NCBI GenBank assembly: GCA_030040215.1
Contig: JASHUD010000091.1
Location: 1 to 6,898, forward strand
Source: Methylovirgula sp.
GTDB lineage: Bacteria; Pseudomonadota; Alphaproteobacteria; Rhizobiales; Beijerinckiaceae
DNA: 6,898 nt
Direction of reading: 5' to 3'
Made by a program: the position numbers and the translations under genes
Part shown: positions 1 to 6,006 of the stretch, one piece after another
How the letters are laid out: each line of letters opens with the position of its first letter
Numbering within the stretch: position 1 is the first letter of the stretch
Notes under the pieces: model-generated
Seen by the model: the letters and a program-made list of their open reading frames with translations, nothing else
Databases searched by the model: none
Told to the model about the DNA's origin: nothing

Positions 1-48
1 GGCGTGACAAAAAGGCCACGCCGCCGCCCGTGAGGGTGCGGCGCGCGT

Positions 49-1254
49 ATGGGTCTTCTGAAGATTTCCTGGGCAATGGGCGTCGTAGCGCCTTGGTGCC
101 TTGGCGTGGGGTTGGTCGTATCGATTCCGGCCGATGCCGGCCAGGATGCGAGAATCGAAGCGTCGCTCGCTCCGGCGAGTCTTGGCGCCATCGTTGCACC
201 TGGCGATCTCATCCCCTTCTCGGTGAGCGGCCCGGGTTTCGGCCTGGATGCGGAGGGTGCTGCGCCTTCGCGGGAAGAGGCAAGCCTGATCCTCGGAGAC
301 GCCTCCGAATTTGACCAGATGCCCGACGAAATCGAACCGCGCATCGTGATGAAACGCGGCGCCACGGGTGCGCCCGTCATCGACCGTACCCACAAAGGCG
401 ATCCGCTCGTCGGCCTACGCCCGAGCTTCGACTCGGAACTCCGCGGCCCCGGCGGCCTTGCCCGTTGGCGCGCGCATGATCTCCTCTTCGCAGACGCGGA
501 AGCCCTGCCGAGCGGCGATTTCGCGGACGAGCAAGCCGCAGGTCCGGAGAGCGTTGCTAATTTCAAGCCCTGGCCGGACGGCGAAACGCCGACCACCGCG
601 CCGAGCAGCGCCGCGGCTTCTCCGCGTCAGCAAGGCTCGCTCATTACCATGCTGCCCGCCGCGATCGACGAACGCGTCATGCAAGGGGCAACCCCGCAGG
701 TCGCCAGCGCCGTGGCGTTGGCTTCCGCCACGCCGGCGCCGGCCGATTCGACGCCCGTCGAAGTCGTCGCACTGCCGGCCGTGCCGAACGTGACGAACGT
801 GCCTGCCGACCGGCCGAATTACGCGGCGGTCGTCGACCAGGATCAGCCGGCGCGCGAGCAGCGTTGTCTCGCCCAGGCGATCTATTTCGAGGCGCGCGGC
901 GAGAGCAAAGAAGGACAGGCGGCGGTCGCACAAGTGGTCCTCAATCGGGTCTCCAGCGGGCTCTATCCGTCGACGATTTGCGGTGTCGTCTATCAGAACC
1001 GCGATCACTACGATGGGTGCCAATTTTCCTTTGCCTGCGAAGGCCGCTCCTTGCGAATCACCGAGCCAGACGCCTGGCGCGCCGCCGTGCGGATCGCAGC
1101 TTCGGTCATGAGCGGCCAGACCTATCTCGCCCAGATCGGCGATGCGACGCACTATCATGCCGATTACGTGCGCCCCGATTGGTCCTATCGGCTCAAAAAG
1201 ATGGACGTGATCGGCCACCATATCTTCTACAAACTGCGTCCCGGCCAGACGTAA
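49..1254 (+). CDS. Exported cell wall hydrolase, SleB/CwlJ family (Hydrolase_2 domain)
   Basis: 401 residues. Residues 1-31 look like a signal peptide: Lys5, a hydrophobic run at 7-26, then a small-residue A-D-A-G site near 28-31. The function is therefore probably periplasmic, cutting peptidoglycan. Residues about 32-265 are Ala/Pro/Asp-rich, match no fold I recognise, and look like a disordered linker. The catalytic domain spans about 270-396. It contains YFEARGE (279-285, with Glu281 the likely acid catalyst of the SleB family), the LNRV motif (298-301), a cysteine set (273, 311, 324, 330), and H-Y-H (368-370) before the closing DVIGHHIFY segment. In the family this domain acts as a lytic transglycosylase or amidase on the cell wall. 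Proteins like this are common in non-sporulating alphaproteobacteria, so a spore role is not implied. The ATG at 49 is chosen because the frame is closed by TGA at 31-33, and the next ATG (76) would lose the only N-terminal positive charge. The ribosome binding site is weak. Confidence 0.86.
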   Translation: MGLLKISWAMGVVAPWCLGVGLVVSIPADAGQDARIEASLAPASLGAIVAPGDLIPFSVSGPGFGLDAEGAAPSREEASLILGDASEFDQMPDEIEPRIVMKRGATGAPVIDRTHKGDPLVGLRPSFDSELRGPGGLARWRAHDLLFADAEALPSGDFADEQAAGPESVANFKPWPDGETPTTAPSSAAASPRQQGSLITMLPAAIDERVMQGATPQVASAVALASATPAPADSTPVEVVALPAVPNVTNVPADRPNYAAVVDQDQPAREQRCLAQAIYFEARGESKEGQAAVAQVVLNRVSSGLYPSTICGVVYQNRDHYDGCQFSFACEGRSLRITEPDAWRAAVRIAASVMSGQTYLAQIGDATHYHADYVRPDWSYRLKKMDVIGHHIFYKLRPGQT

Positions 1255-1462
1255 GTACCGGCGTTTGCGGGGGAGACGGCGAGATTTGCAGGGCCGTGCG
1301 CCCGCCGCGATTGCGTCTCGCTTGGCGCGAAACGCATGTTCCGGGCGCTGTGGAATTTCTTCGAAAATGGATTCTTGATTTGCCGCTGCAACGCAAAACG
1401 GCCATGTTCGCTCTCTAACCCAAAGCAACGGCGGGTTGGCTGGTCGAGCGGCCCGGGGGCAT

Positions 1463-1491
1463 TTCACAAAGGCCATGTTTCGGCGTATAGC
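1463..1491 (+). promoter_or_regulatory. Candidate sigma-70 promoter for the TPR gene
   Basis: TTCACA (1463-1468) matches the -35 consensus TTGACA at 5 of 6 bases. After a 17-base spacer, TATAGC (1486-1491) matches TATAAT at 4 of 6. Transcription would begin near 1498 and give a leader of about 105 bases. The in-frame ATG at 1475 lies inside the spacer, so it could not be translated from this promoter. Seen by eye only; high-GC alphaproteobacterial promoters are often degenerate. Confidence 0.45.
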
Positions 1492-1522
1492 TCAAGGTAC
1501 GTTCGTGCGACGGTTGCGCGCC

Positions 1523-1577
1523 GTTTCGGTCGGGGCTGCATCGGTCGCGCGGCAGCGCGACCCGCGCCCGCCGAAAC
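1523..1577 (+). promoter_or_regulatory. Nested hairpin in the TPR gene leader
   Basis: An outer 7-bp stem, GTTTCGG (1523-1529) with CCGAAAC (1571-1577), encloses a perfect 8-bp stem, GGTCGCGC (1543-1550) with GCGCGACC (1555-1562), closed by a GGCA tetraloop. It ends 13 bases before the Shine-Dalgarno. No T-run follows, so it is not a simple terminator. It may influence mRNA stability or ribosome access. It matches no riboswitch class that I recognise. Confidence 0.4.
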
Positions 1578-1590
1578 CCCATTTCATCCT

Positions 1591-1596
1591 GGAGGA
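1591..1596 (+). promoter_or_regulatory. Ribosome binding site that sets the TPR start
   Basis: GGAGGA is a near-perfect Shine-Dalgarno placed 7 bases before the TTG at 1604. The peptide read from that TTG begins directly with a signal sequence. No comparable site precedes the ATG at 1475 or the TTG at 1436. Confidence 0.65.
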
Positions 1597-1603
1597 TCCG
1601 AGC

Positions 1604-3406
1604 TTGCCTTCGCATCGTTTCGCATCGCACGCGATCATTTCTTTCGCAGTGGGCGCTTTCGCTTTGCCGGTTGCACTTACGCCGGCAACGGCGAAAACCC
1701 ACGATAGCCTGGTTGTGGCGACGCCGTTCGAAGTCGGCGACAGCCCCGCCGGCAATTATCTCGCCGCTGTCGTTGCAGGTTCCGATCGCGACACAGTCGC
1801 GGCCGAAACCTTTTTCCGCGAGGCGCTGCGCTTTGATCCCAACAACAAGGATCTGATCGAACGCGCCTTCGTCGCCACCGTTTCCAACGGCGACATGCGC
1901 GACGCGTTCGTTTTCGCCCAACGGCTCATCGCCCGCGATCCGAATAACGGACTGGCGCGTCTTGCGCTGGGGGTGCGCGACCTGAAGGAGCAGCGGTTCG
2001 CCGCGGCCCGCGCCCATTTCGCCACGGGCGCCGGAGAGCAGACGGACCTCACTTCCACGCTGCTGACGGCGTGGAGCTACGAAGGCAGCGGCGAGACGCG
2101 CCGGGCGCTCGACAGCGTCGACAAGCTCAGCGACGCGAACTTCGACGTTTTCCGCAACTATCATAAGGCGCTGATCGCCGAGGTCAGCGGCAAAGACGCC
2201 GACGCCGCAAAATGGTTCAAGGCGGCCTATGACAGCGACAAGAACACGTTGCGTCTCGTTGACTCCTATGCACGGTTCCTGAGCCGGACGGGCGACCGCC
2301 AAGACGCCATCAGCGTTTATCAAGCGTTCGATAAAGTCTTGCCGGATCACCCGATCGTGCGAGCCGCGCTCGCCGAGCTCAACGCCGGCAAGACGCTTGC
2401 GCCGATCATCAAAAATGTCGGCCAAGGCGCGGCCGAGGTCCTCTACGGGCTTGGCGCGGCGGGCGGCGGCCAGGGCGACGAACTCGCCGGCCTCATCTAT
2501 CTGCGCTTTTCGCTCTACCTCGATCCGCAGAACAGTCTTGCGCTCCTGACGCTCGGCGACATTTACGAGCGCATCAAGCAAAACGAGCAGGCGATCGACG
2601 TCTATCAATCCGTGCCGGACAGCGACCCCTTGCGGCTGACCGCCGACATCGAAATCGGGCAGGTGCTCGAAAATCTCGGTCGCACGGACGACGCGATGAA
2701 ATATCTGCAAAACCTCGTCAACGAACATCCGAACGACGAGGATGCGCTTTCCGCGCTCGGCAATCTGCAGCGCGCCCACGATCACTACGCGGAAGCGGCC
2801 GCGACCTATACGAAGGCGATTGCGATTTCGACCAAGCCGGAGAAGGCGAATTGGGCGCTCTACTATTTCCGCGGCATCGCCTACGAGCGCGAAAAGAATT
2901 GGCCGCCGGCGGAGGCCGACTTCAAACATGCGCTCGAGCTCTTCCCGGATCAGCCGCTGGTGCTGAACTATCTCGCCTATAGTTGGGTCGATAAGGGCCT
3001 GAACCTCGATGTGGCCCTTCCGATGTTGCAGCGCGCGGTCGAGCTTCGGCCGACCGACGGCTATATCGTCGATAGTCTCGGCTGGGCCGACTACAAGCTC
3101 GGCCACTACGAAGAGGCGGTAAAAGAACTGGAACGGGCCATCGACCTCAAACCCGGCGATCCGGTGATCAACGACCACCTCGGCGACGCCTATTGGCGGG
3201 TAGGCCGCAAGCTCGAAGCGCATTTCCAGTGGAACCACGCGCGCGATCTCGGCGCTGAGCCGGAAGATATGCCGAGGATTCTCGACAAGATCGCCCACGG
3301 CCTCAGCGATAACACCAAGCCCGCGGCAGCGGCGGATGTGAAACCCGCAAGCGAGGAAAAGCCCGCCGCCGCGGACACGGAGCACAAGGTGCAGAACGGC
3401 GGCTGA
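1604..3406 (+). CDS. Exported tetratricopeptide-repeat (TPR) protein
   Basis: 600 residues from the TTG start. Residues 1-30 form a signal peptide (His/Arg-containing N-region, hydrophobic core about 10-27, cleavage after A-T-A at 28-30), so the protein is predicted to be periplasmic or envelope-attached. No lipobox cysteine is seen. TPR-type helix pairs are visible near 65-115. A run follows at about 311-340, 345-376, 380-410, 416-449, 451-483, 486-518 and 521-548; the clearest are H-Y-E-E-A-V...L-K-P (501-517) and L-G-D-A-Y-W (526-531). Residues 568-600 are a Lys/Ala/Pro/Glu-rich, probably disordered tail. TPR arrays bind protein partners; no enzymatic motif is present and the partner is unknown. 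ispE follows 72 bases downstream on the same strand, and TPR genes beside ispE are, as I recall, common in Rhizobiales. Translation could instead begin at ATG 1475 (43 residues longer), but the Shine-Dalgarno and signal peptide favour 1604. Confidence 0.85.
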   Translation: MPSHRFASHAIISFAVGAFALPVALTPATAKTHDSLVVATPFEVGDSPAGNYLAAVVAGSDRDTVAAETFFREALRFDPNNKDLIERAFVATVSNGDMRDAFVFAQRLIARDPNNGLARLALGVRDLKEQRFAAARAHFATGAGEQTDLTSTLLTAWSYEGSGETRRALDSVDKLSDANFDVFRNYHKALIAEVSGKDADAAKWFKAAYDSDKNTLRLVDSYARFLSRTGDRQDAISVYQAFDKVLPDHPIVRAALAELNAGKTLAPIIKNVGQGAAEVLYGLGAAGGGQGDELAGLIYLRFSLYLDPQNSLALLTLGDIYERIKQNEQAIDVYQSVPDSDPLRLTADIEIGQVLENLGRTDDAMKYLQNLVNEHPNDEDALSALGNLQRAHDHYAEAAATYTKAIAISTKPEKANWALYYFRGIAYEREKNWPPAEADFKHALELFPDQPLVLNYLAYSWVDKGLNLDVALPMLQRAVELRPTDGYIVDSLGWADYKLGHYEEAVKELERAIDLKPGDPVINDHLGDAYWRVGRKLEAHFQWNHARDLGAEPEDMPRILDKIAHGLSDNTKPAAAADVKPASEEKPAAADTEHKVQNGG

Positions 3407-3438
3407 GCGGTTCCCCTCGCTCGAGAACGTGGTATCAA

Positions 3439-3464
3439 CGCAAGCCGCGCATCGGCGGCTTGCG
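3439..3464 (+). promoter_or_regulatory. Perfect 10-bp inverted repeat between the TPR gene and ispE
   Basis: CGCAAGCCGC (3439-3448) pairs exactly with GCGGCTTGCG (3455-3464) across a 6-base loop, GCATCG. It fills the middle of the 72-base gap and ends 14 bases before the ispE GTG. The following bases are not T-rich, so it is a poor intrinsic terminator. It could be an mRNA-processing or stability element, or could tune ispE translation. Confidence 0.5.
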
Positions 3465-3478
3465 TCTCCGCGATTGCA

Positions 3479-4354
3479 GTGTCCCATCTCCTCACCGAAC
3501 GTGCCCCCGCCAAAATCAACCTGACGCTGCATGTCGTCGGGCGGCGCGCCGACGGCTATCACGAGCTCGAAAGCCTAGTCGCCTTTTCGCGCAGCGGCGA
3601 CATTCTCACGCTTTTCCCGGGCGACGAGTTCAAGTTTCACGCCGACGGGCCGATGGCGGCGGCGACCGGCGATCCGCGACAAAATCTCGTCGTAAAGGCG
3701 GTGCGCGCTCTCACCCCGCTTGTCGAAGGGCTCGAGCTCGGCACGCTGCACTTGAAGAAGAACCTGCCGGTCGCCGCAGGGATCGGCGGCGGATCTTCCG
3801 ACGCCGCCGCGGCCTTGCGGCTTGTGGCGCGCGCCAATGGACTCGCGTTTGAGGATCCGCGCATCCTCGCCGCGGCGCGATCGACGGGCGCGGACGTTCC
3901 GGTTTGTCTCGCGGCGCAGGCGCGGATGATGACCGGCATCGGGGAACGCCTCGGCCCGGTCCTTCATCTGCCGCCTCTGCCGACGCTGATCGTCAATCCG
4001 CGCCAGCCGCTCGAAACGAAAACGGTGTTCGCGCAGATGCGCGAGGAGCGGGCAAACGCGAGCGGGTTCACGCCGCATCCGCCGATCACGTCGGGTCTCA
4101 ACTATGAAGCGCTTCTTGCCGCCTTGCGCAAAGGCCGCAACGACCTTGAGGACGCGGCTTGCGTGCTTGCCCCCGTCGTCGTCGATGTGCTCGCCATCCT
4201 CGCCGCGGCGCGCGGCTGCAAGCTCGCCCGCATGTCGGGATCGGGAGCGACGTGTTTCGGGATTTTCACCGATTGCCGCGCCGCCGGCCGCGCCAAGAAG
4301 ACGATCCTCGCTGCGCATCCCGATTGGTGGGTGAAGGCGGCGATGCTGAATTGA
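3479..4354 (+). CDS. ispE: 4-diphosphocytidyl-2-C-methyl-D-erythritol kinase
   Basis: 291 residues, normal for the family. A cytosolic GHMP-superfamily kinase, it phosphorylates 4-diphosphocytidyl-2-C-methylerythritol with ATP, the fourth step of the MEP pathway to IPP and DMAPP. The N-terminal APAKINLTLHV segment (9-19) carries the expected catalytic Lys12. The ADGYHEL motif is at 24-30. The glycine-rich ATP loop P-V-A-A-G-I-G-G-G-S-S-D spans 97-108. The catalytic aspartate is Asp139 in G-A-D-V-P. NDLE is at 221-224, and the third GHMP motif M-S-G-S-G-A-T-C-F at 252-260. All key residues are present. The GTG start is set by alignment: the conserved LTERAPAKIN begins at residue 5, and no in-frame alternative fits. 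I see no good Shine-Dalgarno, so translation may depend on the upstream TPR cistron or on the hairpin. It probably shares a transcript with the TPR gene. Confidence 0.96.
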   Translation: MSHLLTERAPAKINLTLHVVGRRADGYHELESLVAFSRSGDILTLFPGDEFKFHADGPMAAATGDPRQNLVVKAVRALTPLVEGLELGTLHLKKNLPVAAGIGGGSSDAAAALRLVARANGLAFEDPRILAAARSTGADVPVCLAAQARMMTGIGERLGPVLHLPPLPTLIVNPRQPLETKTVFAQMREERANASGFTPHPPITSGLNYEALLAALRKGRNDLEDAACVLAPVVVDVLAILAAARGCKLARMSGSGATCFGIFTDCRAAGRAKKTILAAHPDWWVKAAMLN

Positions 4355-4420
4355 GAGGGACTTAATAAATCCAAGGGATGCAGCCATCCGGGCTCAAGCC
4401 AGAAAAATCCGCATCGGTAG

Positions 4421-4468
4421 CCCTCATCCTGAGGAGCGAGCGCAGCGAGCGTCTCGAAGGACGAGGGC
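4421..4468 (+). repeat. Palindromic intergenic element, copy 1
   Basis: A 48-base element with ends CCCTCATCCTGAGGAGCGAG and CTCGAAGGACGAGGGC. Its own ends pair (CCCTCATCCT against the reverse complement CCCTCGTCCT), so it can fold alone. I recall very similar 'CCTCATCCTGAGGAG...TCTCGAAGGA' elements dispersed between genes in many Rhizobiales genomes. It lies downstream of ispE, facing an inverted partner 23 bases away. Confidence 0.75.
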
Positions 4469-4491
4469 GGTCCCATAATCTCCAACGCAAC

Positions 4492-4556
4492 GCCCTCGCC
4501 CTTCGAGGCTCGCCATCGGGCGTCAGCGCCCTATGGCTCGCACCTCAGGGTGAGGG
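4492..4556 (-). repeat. Palindromic intergenic element, copy 2 (inverted)
   Basis: 65 bases. Its reverse complement matches copy 1 at 18 of 20 bases on one flank and 15 of 16 on the other. The centre is different and longer (29 versus 12 bases) and forms its own stem: CGCCAT...GGGCG on one side with CGCCC-T-ATGGC on the other. Together the two copies could fold into one large cruciform or RNA hairpin in the convergent gap between ispE and the polyprenyl synthase gene, where a two-way transcription stop would be useful. The rest of the gap (4355-4420 and 4557-4589) shows nothing I can support. Confidence 0.72.
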
Positions 4557-4589
4557 CACATGGTAGGGCGGTGTCAACTATGTTGGCTC

Positions 4590-5603
4590 TCAATGCACCC
4601 GGTCGATGCAGAAATCGACGACCTCGATCAGCGCCGCCTTCCAGGTCGAGGCGGGGAAGAGTTCGAGCGCATCGCGCGCCATGGCGCCGTAGTGGCGGGC
4701 GCGTTCGACCGTATCTTCGAGGCCGCGGTGTTTGTGCATCGTGGCGATCGCCGTCTCGAGATCGTTTTCGGCGATCTCGCCCTGTTCGAGCGTGCGCCGC
4801 CAGAACGCGCGTTCCTGTTCCGAGCCGCGCCGGAAGGAAAGGACCACCGGCAATGTAATCTTGCCTTCGCGGAAATCGTCGCCGACGTTCTTGCCGAGCT
4901 TGGCGGAGGCGCCGCCATAGTCGAGCGCGTCGTCGATGAGCTGGAAGGCGATGCCGAGATTGATGCCGTAGCCGCGGCAGGCGGCGATCTCGGCCTTCGG
5001 CCGATGCGCCAGCGTCGGTCCGACTTCGCAGGCGGCGCCGAACAGCGCCGCCGTCTTGGCGCGGATCACCGCCAGATAATCGTCCTCGCTCGTCTGCGTA
5101 TCTTTCGCAGCGGCAAGCTGCATCACTTCGCCTTCGGCAATGACCACGGCGGCTGAGGAGAGAACGTCGAGGCAGGGCAGCGAGCCGACTTCGACCATCA
5201 TCTTGAAAGCTTGGCCGAGCAGATAGTCGCCGACCAGCACGGTCGCCTCGTTGCCCCACAGCATGCGGGCGGCGAGCTTGCCGCGCCGCATGTCGCTTTC
5301 GTCGACGACGTCGTCGTGGAGAAGCGTGGCGGTATGCATGAACTCGACGGCCGCGGCGAGCTTGACGTGGCCGTCGCCGCCATAGCCGCAGAGGCCGGCG
5401 GTCGCCAAAGTAAGCATCGGCCGCAGCCGTTTGCCGCCGGATGCGATCAAGTGATTGGCGATTTCCGGAATCATTTCGACATGCGAGCCGGCATGCGCGA
5501 GGATCGTCTGGTTGACCCGCTCCATGTCGGCGGCGACAAGCGTCAGAAGCGCCTCGGCGCGCCTTTCGTGCGCCACCTCTTCGAGGGGAATGACGACGCC
5601 CAA
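4590..5603 (-). CDS. Long-chain all-trans polyprenyl diphosphate synthase (probably decaprenyl; IspB/DdsA type)
   Basis: 337 residues, typical for the family. It condenses IPP units onto an allylic diphosphate to make the side chain of ubiquinone. The substrate-binding SGGKRLRP is at 55-62. The first aspartate-rich motif is L-L-H-D-D-V-V-D-E-S-D-M-R-R (94-107; Asp97, Asp98, Asp101, Arg106, Arg107). The second is L-I-D-D-A-L-D (222-228; Asp224, Asp225, Asp228). Residues before the first motif are small (Ala92 at the -5 position), as in long-chain synthases such as E. coli IspB, with no bulky residue to stop elongation. Exact chain length cannot be read from sequence; ten units is usual in alphaproteobacteria with Q10. 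The start is TTG, with GGAGA (5612-5616) 8 bases upstream; no ATG, GTG or TTG lies between it and the in-frame upstream stop. It is convergent with ispE and divergent from the DUF2007 gene. Confidence 0.93.
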   Translation of the reverse strand: MGVVIPLEEVAHERRAEALLTLVAADMERVNQTILAHAGSHVEMIPEIANHLIASGGKRLRPMLTLATAGLCGYGGDGHVKLAAAVEFMHTATLLHDDVVDESDMRRGKLAARMLWGNEATVLVGDYLLGQAFKMMVEVGSLPCLDVLSSAAVVIAEGEVMQLAAAKDTQTSEDDYLAVIRAKTAALFGAACEVGPTLAHRPKAEIAACRGYGINLGIAFQLIDDALDYGGASAKLGKNVGDDFREGKITLPVVLSFRRGSEQERAFWRRTLEQGEIAENDLETAIATMHKHRGLEDTVERARHYGAMARDALELFPASTWKAALIEVVDFCIDRVH

Positions 5604-5781
5604 GATTTCGCTCTCCGCCTGCCGCGACGCGTCAAGTTAGGCTGCCGGCGCGCGGCTCGCAACTAGCACCGGTTGCGACCGATCGACTGGTCTCGATTCC
5701 GGCTGGTCGAAGGCCGCGGTACGGTCTAAGTTCACGCGAGATGTTTCCGACGCAGCGCAAGTCGAGAGCCGCGTGGCCGGC
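5604..5781. other. Divergent intergenic region, polyprenyl synthase and DUF2007 genes
   Basis: These 178 bases must carry the promoters of both divergent genes, but I find no convincing -35/-10 pair on either strand. A TTGAC sequence on the minus strand near 5630 lies too close to the start codon to be a promoter that keeps the Shine-Dalgarno. The one clear structure is a 7-bp inverted repeat, TCGCAAC (5657-5663) with GTTGCGA (5672-5678), separated by 8 bases. It could be an operator or simply a chance palindrome. Confidence 0.35.
5612..5616 (-). promoter_or_regulatory. Ribosome binding site for the polyprenyl synthase
   Basis: On the minus strand this reads GGAGA, 8 bases before the TTG start. 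It supports TTG as the real initiator; the next in-frame ATG is codon 27, which would cut into the conserved fold. Confidence 0.6.
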
Positions 5782-6006
5782 ATGAAAGAGCTCCTCAGGA
5801 CCAACGATCTCGTACTGATTTCGGCGGTGGAAGCCACGTTGTCGGGCAACGGCATCGGAGTTTTCGTCGCCGATCAGTTCATGAGTTCGATCGAAGGCTC
5901 GCTCGGCTTTCTGCCGCGCCGCCTGCTGGTTCACGACGAAGACGCAGGCGCGGCGCGCAAGGCGCTTTTGGAAGCCGGATTCGCCCGAGACCTGCTGGAT
6001 GTCTGA
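5782..6006 (+). CDS. DUF2007 family protein (putative signal-transducing protein)
   Basis: 74 residues. It begins MKELLRTNDLVLISAVEATL, the usual opening of DUF2007 proteins, and has the other family hallmarks D-Q-F-M-S (31-35), E-G-S-L-G-F-L-P-R-R-L-L-V (38-50) and a final helix with A-R-K-A-L (57-62). The family is small, single-domain and soluble, with a ferredoxin-like fold compared to PII-type signal proteins; its biochemical role is not established. ATG 5782 is preferred over the in-frame GTG at 5773 because family members begin at MKE. There is no strong Shine-Dalgarno. The stop overlaps the methyltransferase start by 8 bases, implying coexpression. Confidence 0.87.
   Translation: MKELLRTNDLVLISAVEATLSGNGIGVFVADQFMSSIEGSLGFLPRRLLVHDEDAGAARKALLEAGFARDLLDV

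Larger units (their letters stand above)
1255..1603 (+). other. Non-coding gap between hydrolase and TPR gene
   Basis: The first 200 bases or so show nothing I can support: no terminator-like hairpin with a T-run after the hydrolase and no convincing gene. The last 140 bases look like a promoter and structured leader for the TPR gene; these elements are listed separately. The reading frame of the TPR gene stays open upstream to 1436, with an in-frame TTG there and an ATG at 1475. That stretch encodes an Arg-rich peptide that would bury the signal peptide, so I treat it as untranslated. Confidence 0.55.

Noticed and set aside
1..22. GGCGTG...CACGCC 6-bp inverted repeat at the left edge
   Set aside because: Short, with a 10-base loop and cut by the window edge; it cannot be told from chance in GC-rich DNA.
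1431..1470. tRNA-like stretch (GGTCGAGCGG resembling a D-arm)
   Set aside because: No T-arm, anticodon stem or acceptor pairing can be built around it.
415..1476. A 353-codon minus-strand open frame over the hydrolase gene
   Set aside because: It lies opposite the conserved SleB-type domain, is Arg/His-rich without motifs, and is a codon-bias shadow.
1475..1603. ATG at 1475 as the TPR start
   Set aside because: It lacks a good ribosome site, lies within a likely promoter spacer, and adds an Arg-rich stretch before the signal peptide. It remains possible but less likely.
1415..3562. A 715-codon open frame on the minus strand, antisense to the whole TPR gene
   Set aside because: It mirrors the TPR gene, has an Arg/Val/Glu-rich composition typical of antisense shadows in high-GC DNA, and shows no recognisable domain. 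The plus strand encodes clear TPR motifs and a signal peptide.
4378..4566. 62-codon plus-strand open frame across the paired repeats
   Set aside because: It consists mainly of the palindromic repeat sequence and has no ribosome site or recognisable protein features.
4531..5259. Arg-rich 242-codon minus-strand frame overlapping the polyprenyl synthase in another frame
   Set aside because: The synthase frame on the same strand has both aspartate-rich motifs. The alternative is a shifted reading of the same DNA.
5604..5634. TTGACG on the minus strand as a -35 box for the polyprenyl synthase
   Set aside because: A -10 at normal spacing would overlap the ribosome binding site and start codon, and no -10-like hexamer is there.
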